DNA of 64,000 nt, from assembly GCA_959347315.1 (NCBI GenBank), contig OY365813.1:12500829-12564828 (forward strand), read 5' to 3'. The notes under the pieces are model-generated. The model was not told the origin of the DNA and searched no databases. It saw only the letters and a program-made list of their open reading frames with translations. The position numbers and the translations under genes were made by a program. This document shows, piece by piece, positions 29,345 through 39,803 of this stretch; positions within the stretch are counted from its first letter, which is position 1; the number at the start of each line of letters is the position of its first letter. The stretch comes from Bimastos eiseni. Its lineage: Eukaryota; Annelida; Clitellata; Crassiclitellata; Lumbricidae.

Positions 29345-30460
29345 AACGTCAGTTCCGATTTTGACACTCTCGATCATGATATTTTGCATAATTGTTAAAC
29401 GGCTAGAGATTTCATTTAGCCTGTGGCAACATTCTCAGCTGGCTGGCCTCATTTGGGAACGCTCCATTTGCGTGGTTCATAGGTACTCCAGGTCCATGTG
29501 GGTCCCTGCCCTTTATGGCCTACCTCAAGGTTCAGAGCTGGGTCCTCTTCTGTACATCATTTACACTTTTGTGATTGGATATGTCTTTATGCCACTGCTG
29601 TGCTGGGTCACCTATACGCGGATGACGTCCGAGCCTACCTACACTGCATGACTGCAGCCAATGCCTCCGCTGCTGTTCGGGCAATGAGCTAAACTCTGGG
29701 TGCCTTCGAGGCTTGAATGGTGGCAAACCACCTCCGACCCAACCCAACAAAAACCCATTTTATCTGGCGCGGCACTCGCCAGCAGCCTATGAAGCTTGAC
29801 TTAGCTGCCAATACTGCTGACTTCCTCCTTTTTATATTTTCCTCTGTTGTCTGGTACCTTGAAGACACGTTGGACCAATTATATGAGCTTACGTACCATA
29901 TTCACCGTCTCTGCGTGATTCACAGGCCTACTACCAGTTGCGTTAGCTCCTCACTGTTGCTCGCTCGTTAACACCAGATGCTACCGCGCTACCCTTGTCC
30001 ACTCCTTCATTATAACCCGAATAGATTACTGCTGCTCGCTCTATATAGGTCTTCCAGCTGGGCGTTTGCGGTGCCTGGACAGGGTCCTGCGATCTCTTGC
30101 ACATCTTGTCGGACGCATTCTGAAATATGACCATGTATCCGGCCTCTATATATGGGATGTGCTCCATTGCCCCCCCCCCCCCCACAGCGAATCTCGCACC
30201 GTATCATCGCTTTGGTCTGGCGGTCCTTGCTGTGTCCCACGCCACTGCATATCTTTGCGATGTCTGCTACTCTAATCTAAGTGCATCGAGTCGCTGCTCT
30301 CTCCGCTCTACTGAGCGAGGCTTACCCGAGCATTGTCCCATTTACACGCACATGCAACTACAAAACAAATTCGTGACTAGCCCTTCACTCTGGAACACGT
30401 TCCCGTTGGCGTTGTGCATGTTACCCAGAGTCCACTCAGACTCTTTGTAAACTGGCCTTA
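29345..30460 (+). mobile_element. Decayed LINE with RT domain
   Basis: Plus-strand pieces appear in order: DFDTLDHDIL (motif A), YGLPQGSELGPLLYIIYT (motif B), LGHLYADDVRAYLH (motif C), LRPNPTKTHFIW, then C-terminal parts including LRSTERG and SLWNTFPLALCMLPRVHSDS. Several frameshifts and stops and a run of about 13 C near 30172 break the frame. It is a 5'-truncated, inactive CR1/jockey-type ORF2. Confidence 0.75.
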
Positions 30461-30720
30461 ATATACTGTTCTTTTTTGCCAGCCATGTCGGAGTCGTGAG
30501 CGCTCCCTATAGTAATAGCCGTGAAGGGGCGTTGTATAAGTTTTCGTGAATTAATGGACGACACATAGCATATAGGCCTGCGCCGGTACGTGACGTTTTG
30601 GCGCAGATCTCTGACACAATAATAAAAAATATTGTAGATTATATATAAGTGTACAATTATATGACAATCTACCACTTTAATTAGTGTCGTAAATTATTAA
30701 CCGTGAAAAGAGATCGGTGC

Positions 30721-31030
30721 AAAGAATCATGTTTAACTAGAATTAAGCTGGAACGATGAAAAGGACACTGTAGGTTAAGCTGGGAGCTGCATTTACGAAA
30801 AAATCATGCTTAAATGGAAGCTGGATTGACGAAAATGATCATTAAATTCTTAAATGAACGTTGGATTGATGAAAAGAAATATACTTAAATGGAAGCTGAG
30901 TTGATGAAAGTAATCGTGCTTAAGTGGAAGCTGGATTGATGAAAAAAATTATACTTAAATGGAAGCTTGATTGATGAATAATAATGCAGTTTAGTCGGAA
31001 GCGGGATTGATGAAAAGATTGTGACTAATA
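30721..31030 (+). repeat. ~45-bp minisatellite with AGCTGGATTGATGAAAA core
   Basis: About seven imperfect units contain TTAAATGGAAGCTGGATTGA and GATGAAAA. The same core occurs near 34260-34420, 34905-35010 and 61430-61510. No coding sense is seen. Confidence 0.85.
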
Positions 31031-31191
31031 GCTAGGGTTCCACGATGCTTTTTCTGCAAGTTAATTACATGATCGCGGGCTTAATCAACAGGTCCCGTCA
31101 TCCCATGCAGGTCCCTCTAGCCATGGACTTATTGAATTTGGTATATATACATGTATATACGCCAGGGAGTTATCTTGGACTCATGCACTTC

Positions 31192-31448
31192 CAGGGACGT
31201 CATTTCAGCTTTTTCAGGAGGGGGGCAAGCAAAACTTTTTCTGGCGACGGGGTGAAAAAATTTTTATGGAGACGGGGGGTGTTTTCAGTGTTACCAGAAT
31301 GTTAATGTATCAAATCCTGTTCAATGAGACTTGTTATTACATAATTATATGGCTATTAAATTATGCATTGTATGGATATTTACATGCACTATAATCTAAA
31401 TCTGGAAATTCAGGGGGGCAAATTCCTCTGTCCCCAATTACGTCCCTG
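31192..31448. mobile_element. Small hAT-like MITE
   Basis: The ends CAGGGACGTCATT and, inverted, CAGGGACGTAATT match at 12 of 13 positions and begin with CAGGG, as in hAT elements. The 8-base flanks TGCACTTC and CTGACTTC share only ACTTC, so the duplication is decayed. It is 257 bases long and noncoding. Confidence 0.6.
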
Positions 31449-31612
31449 CTGACTTCTATTTCTGCTCTATATTAACGACTGATCCATTCATTCCACCCCC
31501 TGCCTACTTCATTCCATTTGAGAATGACGCAGTTATAGGCCTACGTCTTCATCTCCCACAAATCCTTGAACCAATTGTTTCACATTGCCAATACTGAACC
31601 ATCCTTAACAAG

Positions 31613-32619
31613 CAGGGATGGGCAGCATAGGCCTGCAGTGCCCTGCACTGAGTATTGAAATTTCGTAATTTGAATTACAATTGTAATTGTTAATTTGTTA
31701 TTTGTTGCTCTAAATCAATTTAATGCGTAATTCGTAATTCAATTACATCGATACCTGTAATTTATAGTTTCCAATTAGACCCTACATTATGAAAAAGCAG
31801 GTTAGGCTATAGGCCTACTTTACGTCACTTGCAACAATAGCCTAACTCGATCATCCGTATTTCAAGTTACATTGGCTATACACCGCTATAGGCTACCTGC
31901 ACAGCTTGCAAGCCAATCGAAACGAAAAAGGGGCTGGCTGGTAACATCTGCAAATGTACGTATCCAGTAGCGAACAAGCTACATGTGCAGGTTCACTCGG
32001 TGGCTGTAAGGAAATGCAGAAGGATGAATTTTATGGGTTCAGTGTTGCACCAAACTTTGCGGCCTCACAGTCGGCGGTTTCTAAAATTAGAAACAAAAAC
32101 GAATTAGAAATTTTGTAGTAGGCCTAAACATTGAAGAAGTCAGAAGTGAACTAGTGATGCTTCATAGCTACCAAATTGCAAAGAACTTATTTTTACAATA
32201 TAGGTCAGATTAGGTCTAATGCTGCCATGCAGGGGTAGAAACTCCTCAGTGTTGCAGGCATGATTGCAAGGCCCAACAGACATTGTCTTTTAGACAAATT
32301 GTTTGAACAACTGTTGCTTCTGACAGAAGATTTAGTAAGCACTTTCTGACAATGATGTACAGACAAAAAGGAAAACAGAAAGCATGTGTTTCTAGCAGAA
32401 TCTTATCAGCATTAATTTTTCCTGAAAATGTTAGTTATAGTCTTATGTAATTTGATGCAATTGAAACTATGTAAGTTGTAATTTGTAATTTCCAGCAAAA
32501 CTCGAAAGTAATGTGTAATGTGTTTTAAAATTATTATTTCATCAGTAATTGGTAGTAGGCCCTATGTAATTCAATTAGGGCGTATGTATACATGTCATTC
32601 TGTAATTTGCCCATTCCTC
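31613..32619. mobile_element. hAT-like non-autonomous transposon with GTAATT subterminal repeats
   Basis: The ends are CAGGGATGGGCA and, inverted, GAGGAATGGGCA. The flanks TTAACAAG and TTGAGAAG agree at six of eight positions. GTAATT/AATTAC words are dense near both ends (31660-31760, 32460-32610). It has no transposase and is about 1.0 kb long. Confidence 0.62.
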
Positions 32620-33589
32620 TTGAGAAGTGACTGGCTTAGGACTAACAGGCTCGATCTGGTTAAACCTGTCAAAAACTAGCTATTGTTGTATTTCAAGCAA
32701 TTAACAAACAAGTGCCACCAGAAAACTGTAATCTAACAATAGACTTTATGTCCATTCAGCAGGTCAAATCCTTCAAATTCATCGGTGTCCAGTGTCCACA
32801 TTGACAAGAACCTCAAATGGAAATCTGTAAGCAAAATTGCAGAACTAACGGGGTACTCAAGAGAATTCAATACATATTATTGCCTATATTTTAATCAACA
32901 TATGCAACACATAGATGATAATGATCAGGGGCCTATATAGGCCGATCACTTATTGCAACCTGAGTTGAACCTCAACGTAGGTCTAGCTGTAGCTAGGGGC
33001 CTACACATCTTAAGAAGTGAATAATGTGACAGTAAAAGGCCGTAGGCCTATACGTAGCCTACTATTTAGGCCTAACTAAATCTCCATAGGCCTACGTGGC
33101 GTATGCGGCGTCTCTTCTTACTAATATAAAGCTACTGAAAAGTATCCAAATTCGTATCTGCTGATAAATTTTGTGATTTCATGTACATGATTCGTTACGT
33201 GGTCGTTAGGTAGATATTGGCATCTAAAAACAATATGTTATCTTGGTATAGGCCTACGCCATGGTACCCAAGGACCTAATAGAGAATCCTTGCATAGTGC
33301 CCTACGCGTTTTTCACCGGAACCAATCACATGACGCCAACATCTTATTTGATATATCTATGGACGCCAAACCAGCGCCAAACGATTGAAATGAAGGCTAT
33401 TAGCGCAAGAAAAAAATTAGTTTATGACTGAACAAACGTAAGATGATTTATATTACTAATGTGGCATTTTTTTACTGTGTCTAAGTAACTAAATTGGACA
33501 ATTCGAAGTATTTTTTTCATGTTTATTTCTTCCGAGATTGATGTCGGCGATTTTATAGGTACTGCACCTTTTAGCCGTAGTCAGACAGG

Positions 33590-33662
33590 GAGCACCTTTG
33601 AGTAGACATATCTTGAAGGGGCGCTATATTATAATATAAGTTTGATTGATTGATTATAATTG
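33590..33662 (+). mobile_element. SINE-like 3' tail
   Basis: GGGGCGCTATATTATAATAT followed by TTGATTGATTGATT resembles the tail at 9600. Only the 3' end is recognisable. Confidence 0.4.
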
Positions 33663-33892
33663 GCGTTGTTCGCTTCTTTCGCTATATCTATTCTGTGTAA
33701 TTCTGACGGTTATTCGACATTACTTTCTTTTTTGCTTGTCTACGTTGTATTTTGTTACTAATCCTTTGATATTCTGATCGTTCCAGATTGCTGCCAGTAA
33801 CACAAACAGCTATGTTTGAATACCATGAAAGTTGTGCGTAATAATTTGTGCCTGATTGAATCTGATGATTATAGGTCTGTAGTAGTAGTTTC

Positions 33893-34117
33893 TTTTCATT
33901 GGAAATAACATTGCTCTTTTGTTGCAAAAGTAATGCCAAGATAAAAATATCTGACAAAGGAATAGAAACGTTTCTCGATTATGGTGAGTTGCATAACGAT
34001 GTAGAGTTGACCCAATATTTAAGAGGAAGACCTAGCCATGAGTATTTTTACAGTAACTGTCATAAGAAATATATGAATGCTAATACCCATCCGAGCCTTT
34101 CGAAACAGTATAGATGA
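33893..34117 (+). pseudogene. Fragment of an unidentified transposon-type protein with a C/H motif
   Basis: The frame reads MEITLLFCCKSNAKIKISDK, then LDYGELHNDVELTQYL and YFYSNCHKKYMN. The pattern of an early C-C, a helix, and C-H-x-x-Y recalls the N-terminal part of multicopy invertebrate proteins with a C...H-x-x-C-x-x-x-Y motif. Recognition is weak and from memory. Confidence 0.25.
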
Positions 34118-34185
34118 TGCAGCCGCTAGGCAAGTACTTATTGCAGTGGCTGCGATATGACATATCTGTATGGGTTTTGTGTCTA

Positions 34186-34490
34186 CAGTCCGAAGGTTCG
34201 ATAGTCCGAAGATTGCATGGTGTCCGTTTGATAGGTGATAAGATTGCGGTTTGAACTGTAGCTGGATTGATGAAAAGAATTATTTTTGGCTAGAAGCTGG
34301 ATTGAACCGTTTTTGTCATTCATCCTGCTTCTATTTAGGCATGATTCTTTTCATATCAATCCAGATCCCAGTTTTATATGTTCTTTTCATCAATTAATCC
34401 AGCTTCTAGTTAAATTAATGTCAGAGTATAAAATCTTTGAACATCGAACCTTCGGACTATCAGACCTTCGGATTATTGAGTTGATACCCT
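34186..34490. mobile_element. Palindromic MITE-like element with GTCCGAAGGTTCGATAGTCC ends
   Basis: The left part holds AGTCCGAAGGTTCGATAGTC and the right part the inverted TCGAACCTTCGGACTATC and ACCTTCGGATTATTGA. Between them, the AGCTGGATTGATGAAAA minisatellite also appears in both orientations, so the whole segment folds on itself. Confidence 0.6.
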
Positions 34491-34899
34491 CTGTATGGAC
34501 TGGGTAAGGTTGTTGTTAGGAAAAAATTAACCCGCTCAAGCACATTGTGATTAACAGTGATTTTAGTTCAAGTGATGCAACAAATGCTGAAGTCCCTACA
34601 GCTTGATTAGAATTTTGTGGTGGTTTCACTTTTCTCTTTGTCTATATGAGTGGATCCCATCATTTGCCAATGTTTGGTAGCATTCTGATTTGTTAAAATT
34701 GTCAGTAGGGGAAATGGATGCTGCTGCATGAACTGTTTACAATGTCATGGTATTTGGAGTCTCTACAAACTGCCGGTGGAAGGTTGCAAAGAACAGCCTT
34801 GAAATTCTGTCATGGATGAAGGTAACTTGTTAATTCTGACAGCCTTGATGCTCTGCAGTTAGATGTAAGATTATGCATCAAATACTGCAAGTGGGAAAA

Positions 34900-35015
34900 A
34901 ATACATGTTGGAAGTACTTAGATGTTGGATTGATGAAAATAATCACTGCATAAATGGAAGTTGGATTGATGTAATTGTTTTTTTTGTAGGTAGAAGTTGG
35001 ATTAATGTGTAAAAC
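34900..35015 (+). repeat. Second small cluster of the ~45-bp minisatellite
   Basis: Three units of (A)GTTGGATTGATG type, e.g. AAATGGAAGTTGGATTGATG, separated by about 45 bases. Confidence 0.7.
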
Positions 35016-35554
35016 TACAATGGTAGTCCCCCAATTGTTCACACAATATGACAGTATCATAACAATTCCCCAGGAAATTTACCCCGACAGACGGACTTTT
35101 CACCCATAGGACATGTCCCTCCGGATTCCTCCCCCCCCCATTCTACACAGAATGCCTGAAATGAATCTAGCACCAATTATGTTTTAGATTGGTTTTTAAA
35201 ATGATGCATAGCAGACATTTTTAGAACACCACTTTGTAGCTAATGTGCAGAGAGATTGTCTTCAAGCACTAATATTGATAGCAATTGCTTTCAAATAGTC
35301 CAAGACATCCTGCTTTTCATAGTCTGCAGTGATATTTGCGATAGGTGTGGAACAGTCATGACACTTCTTCTTTGGAGTCAGTGTGTAATATGTCTACTGA
35401 TGAGCTGGGTTTAGCTGACATTATTGAGGCCTTGGTTCGCGGCGAAGGATTCGAAGCAAGTTCCGGATGTTGAGACAGCGGACTGCATTCTACGGTGAAC
35501 AGCATTGTTTGTATGGCCTACCACAGAGACTGTCTGTATTCACTTTCAGTCGAT

Positions 35555-38205
35555 TTTAATTATATAAATCCTTTTTCAATCAGAAATCAACAGTCGCTGT
35601 GCTAAAAACGCCATTTCAAGTCCATTTTAATAATATCATTCTTTTTTCAAGTAGAAATCAACAGTCACTGAGCTAAAAATGCCATTTCTAGTCCATTTTA
35701 ATAATAAAAATCCCTTTTTGAGCAGAAATAAACAGTCACAGTGCTAAAACACCACTTCAAGTCCATTTTAAAATTAGAAATCACTTTCAGGCAGAAATGA
35801 AAGGTCACAGTGCTAAAAAAAATGCCATTTCAAGGGCATTTTAATAATAGAAATCACTTTTCAAGCAGAAATGAAAAGTCACAGTGTGAAAAATGCCTTT
35901 TTAAGTCAATTTTAATAATATAGATAACTTTTCTAGCAGAAATCAACAGTCACAGTGCTAAGAACGCCATTTAAAGTCCATTTTAATAATATAAAAATCT
36001 CTTTTCGAGCAGAAATCGACCGTCACAGTGCTAAAGACACCACTTCAAGTCCATTTAAATCTCTGTTCGAGCAGAAATCAACAGCAACAGTGCTTAAAAT
36101 GCCACTTAAAGTCCATTTTAATAATTTAAATCATTTTTCGAGCAGAAATCAACACTAACTGTGCTAAAAATGCAACTTCAAGTCCATTTTAATGATAAGA
36201 TACCTTTTCAGGCAGAAATCAACAGTCACAGTGTTAAAATGCCACTTCAAGTCTATATTATTAATATAAATCCCTTTTTGAGCAAAAACCAACTGTTACA
36301 GTGCTAAAAATGCCATTTAAAGTCCATTTTCATAATATAAATCCTTTTTTGAGCGGAAATCAACAGTCACAGTGCTAAAAATGCCATTTAAAGTCCATTT
36401 TAATAATATAAATCCTTTTTTGAATAGAAGTTAACAGTCACAGTGCTAAAGCACCATTTAAAGTTCATCTTAAAAATATAAATCTCTTTTTGATCAGACA
36501 TCTGCAGTCACAGTGCTAAAAACGCCACTTCAAGTTCATATTAATGATATAATTCTCTTTACGAACAGAAATTAACAGTAACCGTGGTAAAAATGCCATT
36601 TCAAGTCCATTGTAATGATATAAATCTCTTGTTGAGCAGAAATCAACAGTAACAGTGCCAAAAACACCACTTTAAGTCCATTTTAATGATATAAATTCCT
36701 TTTCAAGAAATGAAAGGTCACAGTGCTATAACAGGCATTTTAAGTTGAGTTTTAATAATATGGATAACTTTTCAAGCAGAAATGACAGAGCAGAAATCAA
36801 CAGTCACCACCAGTCACAGTGCTGAAAACGCCATTTCAAGTGCATTTTAATAATAGAAATCACTTTTCAAGCAGAAATGAAAGGTCACATTGTGAAACAT
36901 GCCATTGTAAGTCTATTTTAACCGTTTTAATAATGTAGATAACTTTTCTAGCAGAAATCAACAGTTACCACCAGTCACAGTGATATAAACGCCACTTCAA
37001 GTGCATTTTAATGATAGAAATCACTTTTCAAGCAGAAATTAACAGTAGCAGTGCTAAAAACGCCATTTAGAGTCCGTATTAATAATATAAATTTCTTTTC
37101 ATGCAGAAATGAAGGATCACAGTGATAAGAATGCCATTTTAAGTCCATTTTAATGATATAAATACGTTTTCAAGCAGAAATCAACTGTCACAGTGCTAAA
37201 AATGCCACTTCAAGTCCATATTAATGATCTAAATACCTTTTCAAGCAGGAATAAAAGGTCACTGTGTTAATAATACCATGTCAACTCTATATCAATAATA
37301 TAAATCCCTTTTCGAGCAAGAATCAACAGTCAGAGTGCTAAAAACCCCACTTCAAGTCCATCTTAATAACATAATTTCCTTTTTGAGCAGAAACCAACAG
37401 TTACAGTGCTATTAACGCCATTTAAAGTCCATTTTAGTAATATAAATCACTTTTCGAGCAGAAATCAACTGTCAGAGTGTTAAAAAGGCCTTTTTGTGTT
37501 CATTTTAATGATTATATACATCCCTGTTAGAAATCAACTGTTACAGTGCTAAAAATTCCACTTCAAGCCCATTTTAATAATATGAATCTCTTTTTGAGCA
37601 GAAATCAACAGTAATGGGCTAAAAATGCCATTTAAGTCAATTTTAATAATATAGATAACTTTTCTAGCAGAAATCAACAGTCACAGTGCTAAGGATGTCA
37701 CTTCAAGATCATTTTAATAGTATAAATCTCTTTCTGAGCAGAAATCAACAGTCACAGGGCTAAAAATGCCTGCTCATGTTCATTTTAATGATATAAATCC
37801 CTGTTCGAGCAGAAATCAACTGTAATAGTGCTAAAAATGCCACTTCAAGTCCACTTTGATAATACAAATCTCTTTTCGAGCAGAAATCAACAGTCACTGG
37901 GCTAAAAATGCCTGCTCATGTTCATTTTAATGATATAGATCCCTGTTCAAGCAGAAATCAACTGTAACAGTGCTAAAAATGCCACTTCAAGTCCACTTTG
38001 ATAATATAAATCCCTTTTTGAGCAGAAAACAACAGTAACGGTGATAAAAATGCCACTTCAAGTCCATCTTAATAATATGAATCTCTTTTCGAATGGTCAC
38101 AGTTGCTAAAAATGCCATTTTAAGTGCATTTAAATTATTTGAATCACTCTTCAAGCAGTCATCAATGGTCACAGTGCTAAAAGCACCTTTTTATGTCCAT
38201 TTCAA
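35555..38205. repeat. Satellite array of ~71-bp units (about 37 copies)
   Basis: Measured starts of GCAGAAATCAACAGTCACAG are spaced 62-74 bases apart, most at 71. Each unit continues with GTGCTAAAAATGCCATTTCA, AGTCCATTTTAATAATATAA and a TTTTTGAGCA link. Units diverge by point changes and a few indels, and some show duplicated CACCAGTCACAG inserts. Open frames inside are by-products, and the array has no conserved frame because 71 is not a multiple of three. Confidence 0.92.
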
Positions 38206-38938
38206 TTGCGGTCTGAATATAGTAACACTGGGTTGCTCTGACGACTTTGTCCCCATATGTAGTCACAAACAGCCAGTATGTGATTGGAACTGTTCAGCTG
38301 AAGAAGTGCTTAAACTCTGTATTCTGACTGTTTTAGATCCAGTTACAGCTTTCATTTTCTCAATGCTGCCAAGTACTGTTTTGATGGTGATGAAGCTGTA
38401 TTTGTCTAAGACAAAAATGTCAGTTCATGATTTTGAGTTGTCTGGGACATTAGATCAGTGTTTCCCAAACTATGGGTCGCGACCCAAAAGTGGGTTGCTG
38501 CATCTTGTCAAGTGGGTCGCCATGCTTCAGGTCTGTTTAAAAATAGAACCATTAAATTCAAAAAACAAAATGAAACTGTTCTGTTGACCTTCTTTGTTGT
38601 ATTGTTTACTATGGTATACTCCAACGAGTAAAGTCTAGTCTAGTATCTTCATTCTATCAAGTATATTCAATGCATGCATTGCAAATTGAAGTTGAAATGC
38701 CAATTAAATTTTAACACAATATTGTTCGCTTTTGTGAAGTGGGTCGCGGGCATTCAAAGATTTTCGGAAGTGGGTCCTACGACCAAAAAGTTTGGGAAAC
38801 ACTGCATTAGATGAAATGTCCTTTGACATATTGGAAAATCTAGTCAGAAATATTAAAGAAGAAGGATTCTACTTAACCCTTTACCCATTTATTAAAAAAT
38901 TTGAGTCCTGTCTGCACCATTCAATTATTTTTGCCTAA
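38206..38938 (+). pseudogene. Unrecognised coding fragment split by a MITE
   Basis: The frame contains ILTVLDPVTAFIFSMLPSTV, SVHDFELSGTLD and, after the MITE at 38456-38804, EMSFDILENLVRNIKEEGFY, ending in TAA at 38936-38938. MITE plus one target duplication is 357 bases, divisible by three, so both sides share one frame. The MITE itself brings an in-frame TGA at 38585-38587. I do not recognise the family. It could be a host exon or an older transposon gene. Confidence 0.4.
38456..38804. mobile_element. hAT-type MITE with perfect 8-bp target duplication
   Basis: The terminal inverted repeats are CAGTGTTTCCCAAACT at 16 of 16 positions. Flanks at 38448-38455 and 38805-38812 are both CATTAGAT. 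Inside, GTGGGTCGC and GGGTCGCGACCC words are typical of this MITE type. Length is 349 bases, noncoding. Confidence 0.9.
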
Positions 38939-39803
38939 ACATGCTGTTTTGAGCCTGAGCATAACTCAATAGTTTTTAACTGAAAAATTAAAATGCAAAA
39001 ATGTTTGTTGTTGTTATTTGTATATGATACTTCTCTATGACCATAATGGTAAAGAAATGTACATGGAAATAAGTGATAAATAATGTTTCTCTGTATGATA
39101 GACCTCCAAGTATAACACTGTGCATAATGGAACAGTGCAGTCTGATCGTCTTAAAGACAGAAGTATTGCAGGCCATGCGTTAGTTTCTTTGACGACATTT
39201 GAAACCAAATCTTCCACAAAGAAAAGACTACTTGTGTCACTAACAGACTTTATACACTGTCCATCTAACATGGAATTGTTAGACGAGTTGATCACCTGAG
39301 AATTATGTAATCATAAGGTGCCATTTGGGTCGCAGTCTGACTTGGGCGCTGTCGTGAACGCCTTCATTTTGGTCTAAAAGGCTGTCCGAAAAGTCTTTTC
39401 ATGAGTATTCTGTAGACTATCCTATAGTCACTATCCTATAGCTCTAAAAATTCCGATTCATCGAACGAATCATTGTCTAAAATTCGTTGTAGAACAAAGT
39501 TAATATCGCATGTCTGGAAGTTGCTTTTCTTAGCTGCGCTATACACCCTCAGTGTCACAAATTATCACGGATTTGAATCAAAAATACCGATAGAATAGCG
39601 CGATAACACATGAGAGACGCCATTTATTTACATAGACAATCTAACTGATAGATAAATACCATAGACTAATTATATAAAGCGAGATAATTCGTTGCAAACT
39701 GTAGGGTACGGCTAGGACTATCATTGGCAAATATATTCGTCACAAGCGCTGGGGAATGGTTAGCAGCATGCAAATATATTCGGGGTAAACGGCTAAAAGG
39801 CTA
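38874..39803. mobile_element. Possible piggyBac-like relic
   Basis: The left TTAACCCTTTACCC and the right end, inverted (TTAGCCTTTTAGCCGTTTAC), resemble piggyBac TTAA-CCCTTT ends, but similarity is partial and no transposase motif is visible between them. The left part also reads as the end of the fragment at 38206-38938. Treat as tentative. Confidence 0.25.

Noticed and set aside
35555..38205. Direct-repeat array considered as a CRISPR array
   Set aside because: Units are contiguous with no spacers of equal length, the window is eukaryotic, and there are no cas genes.
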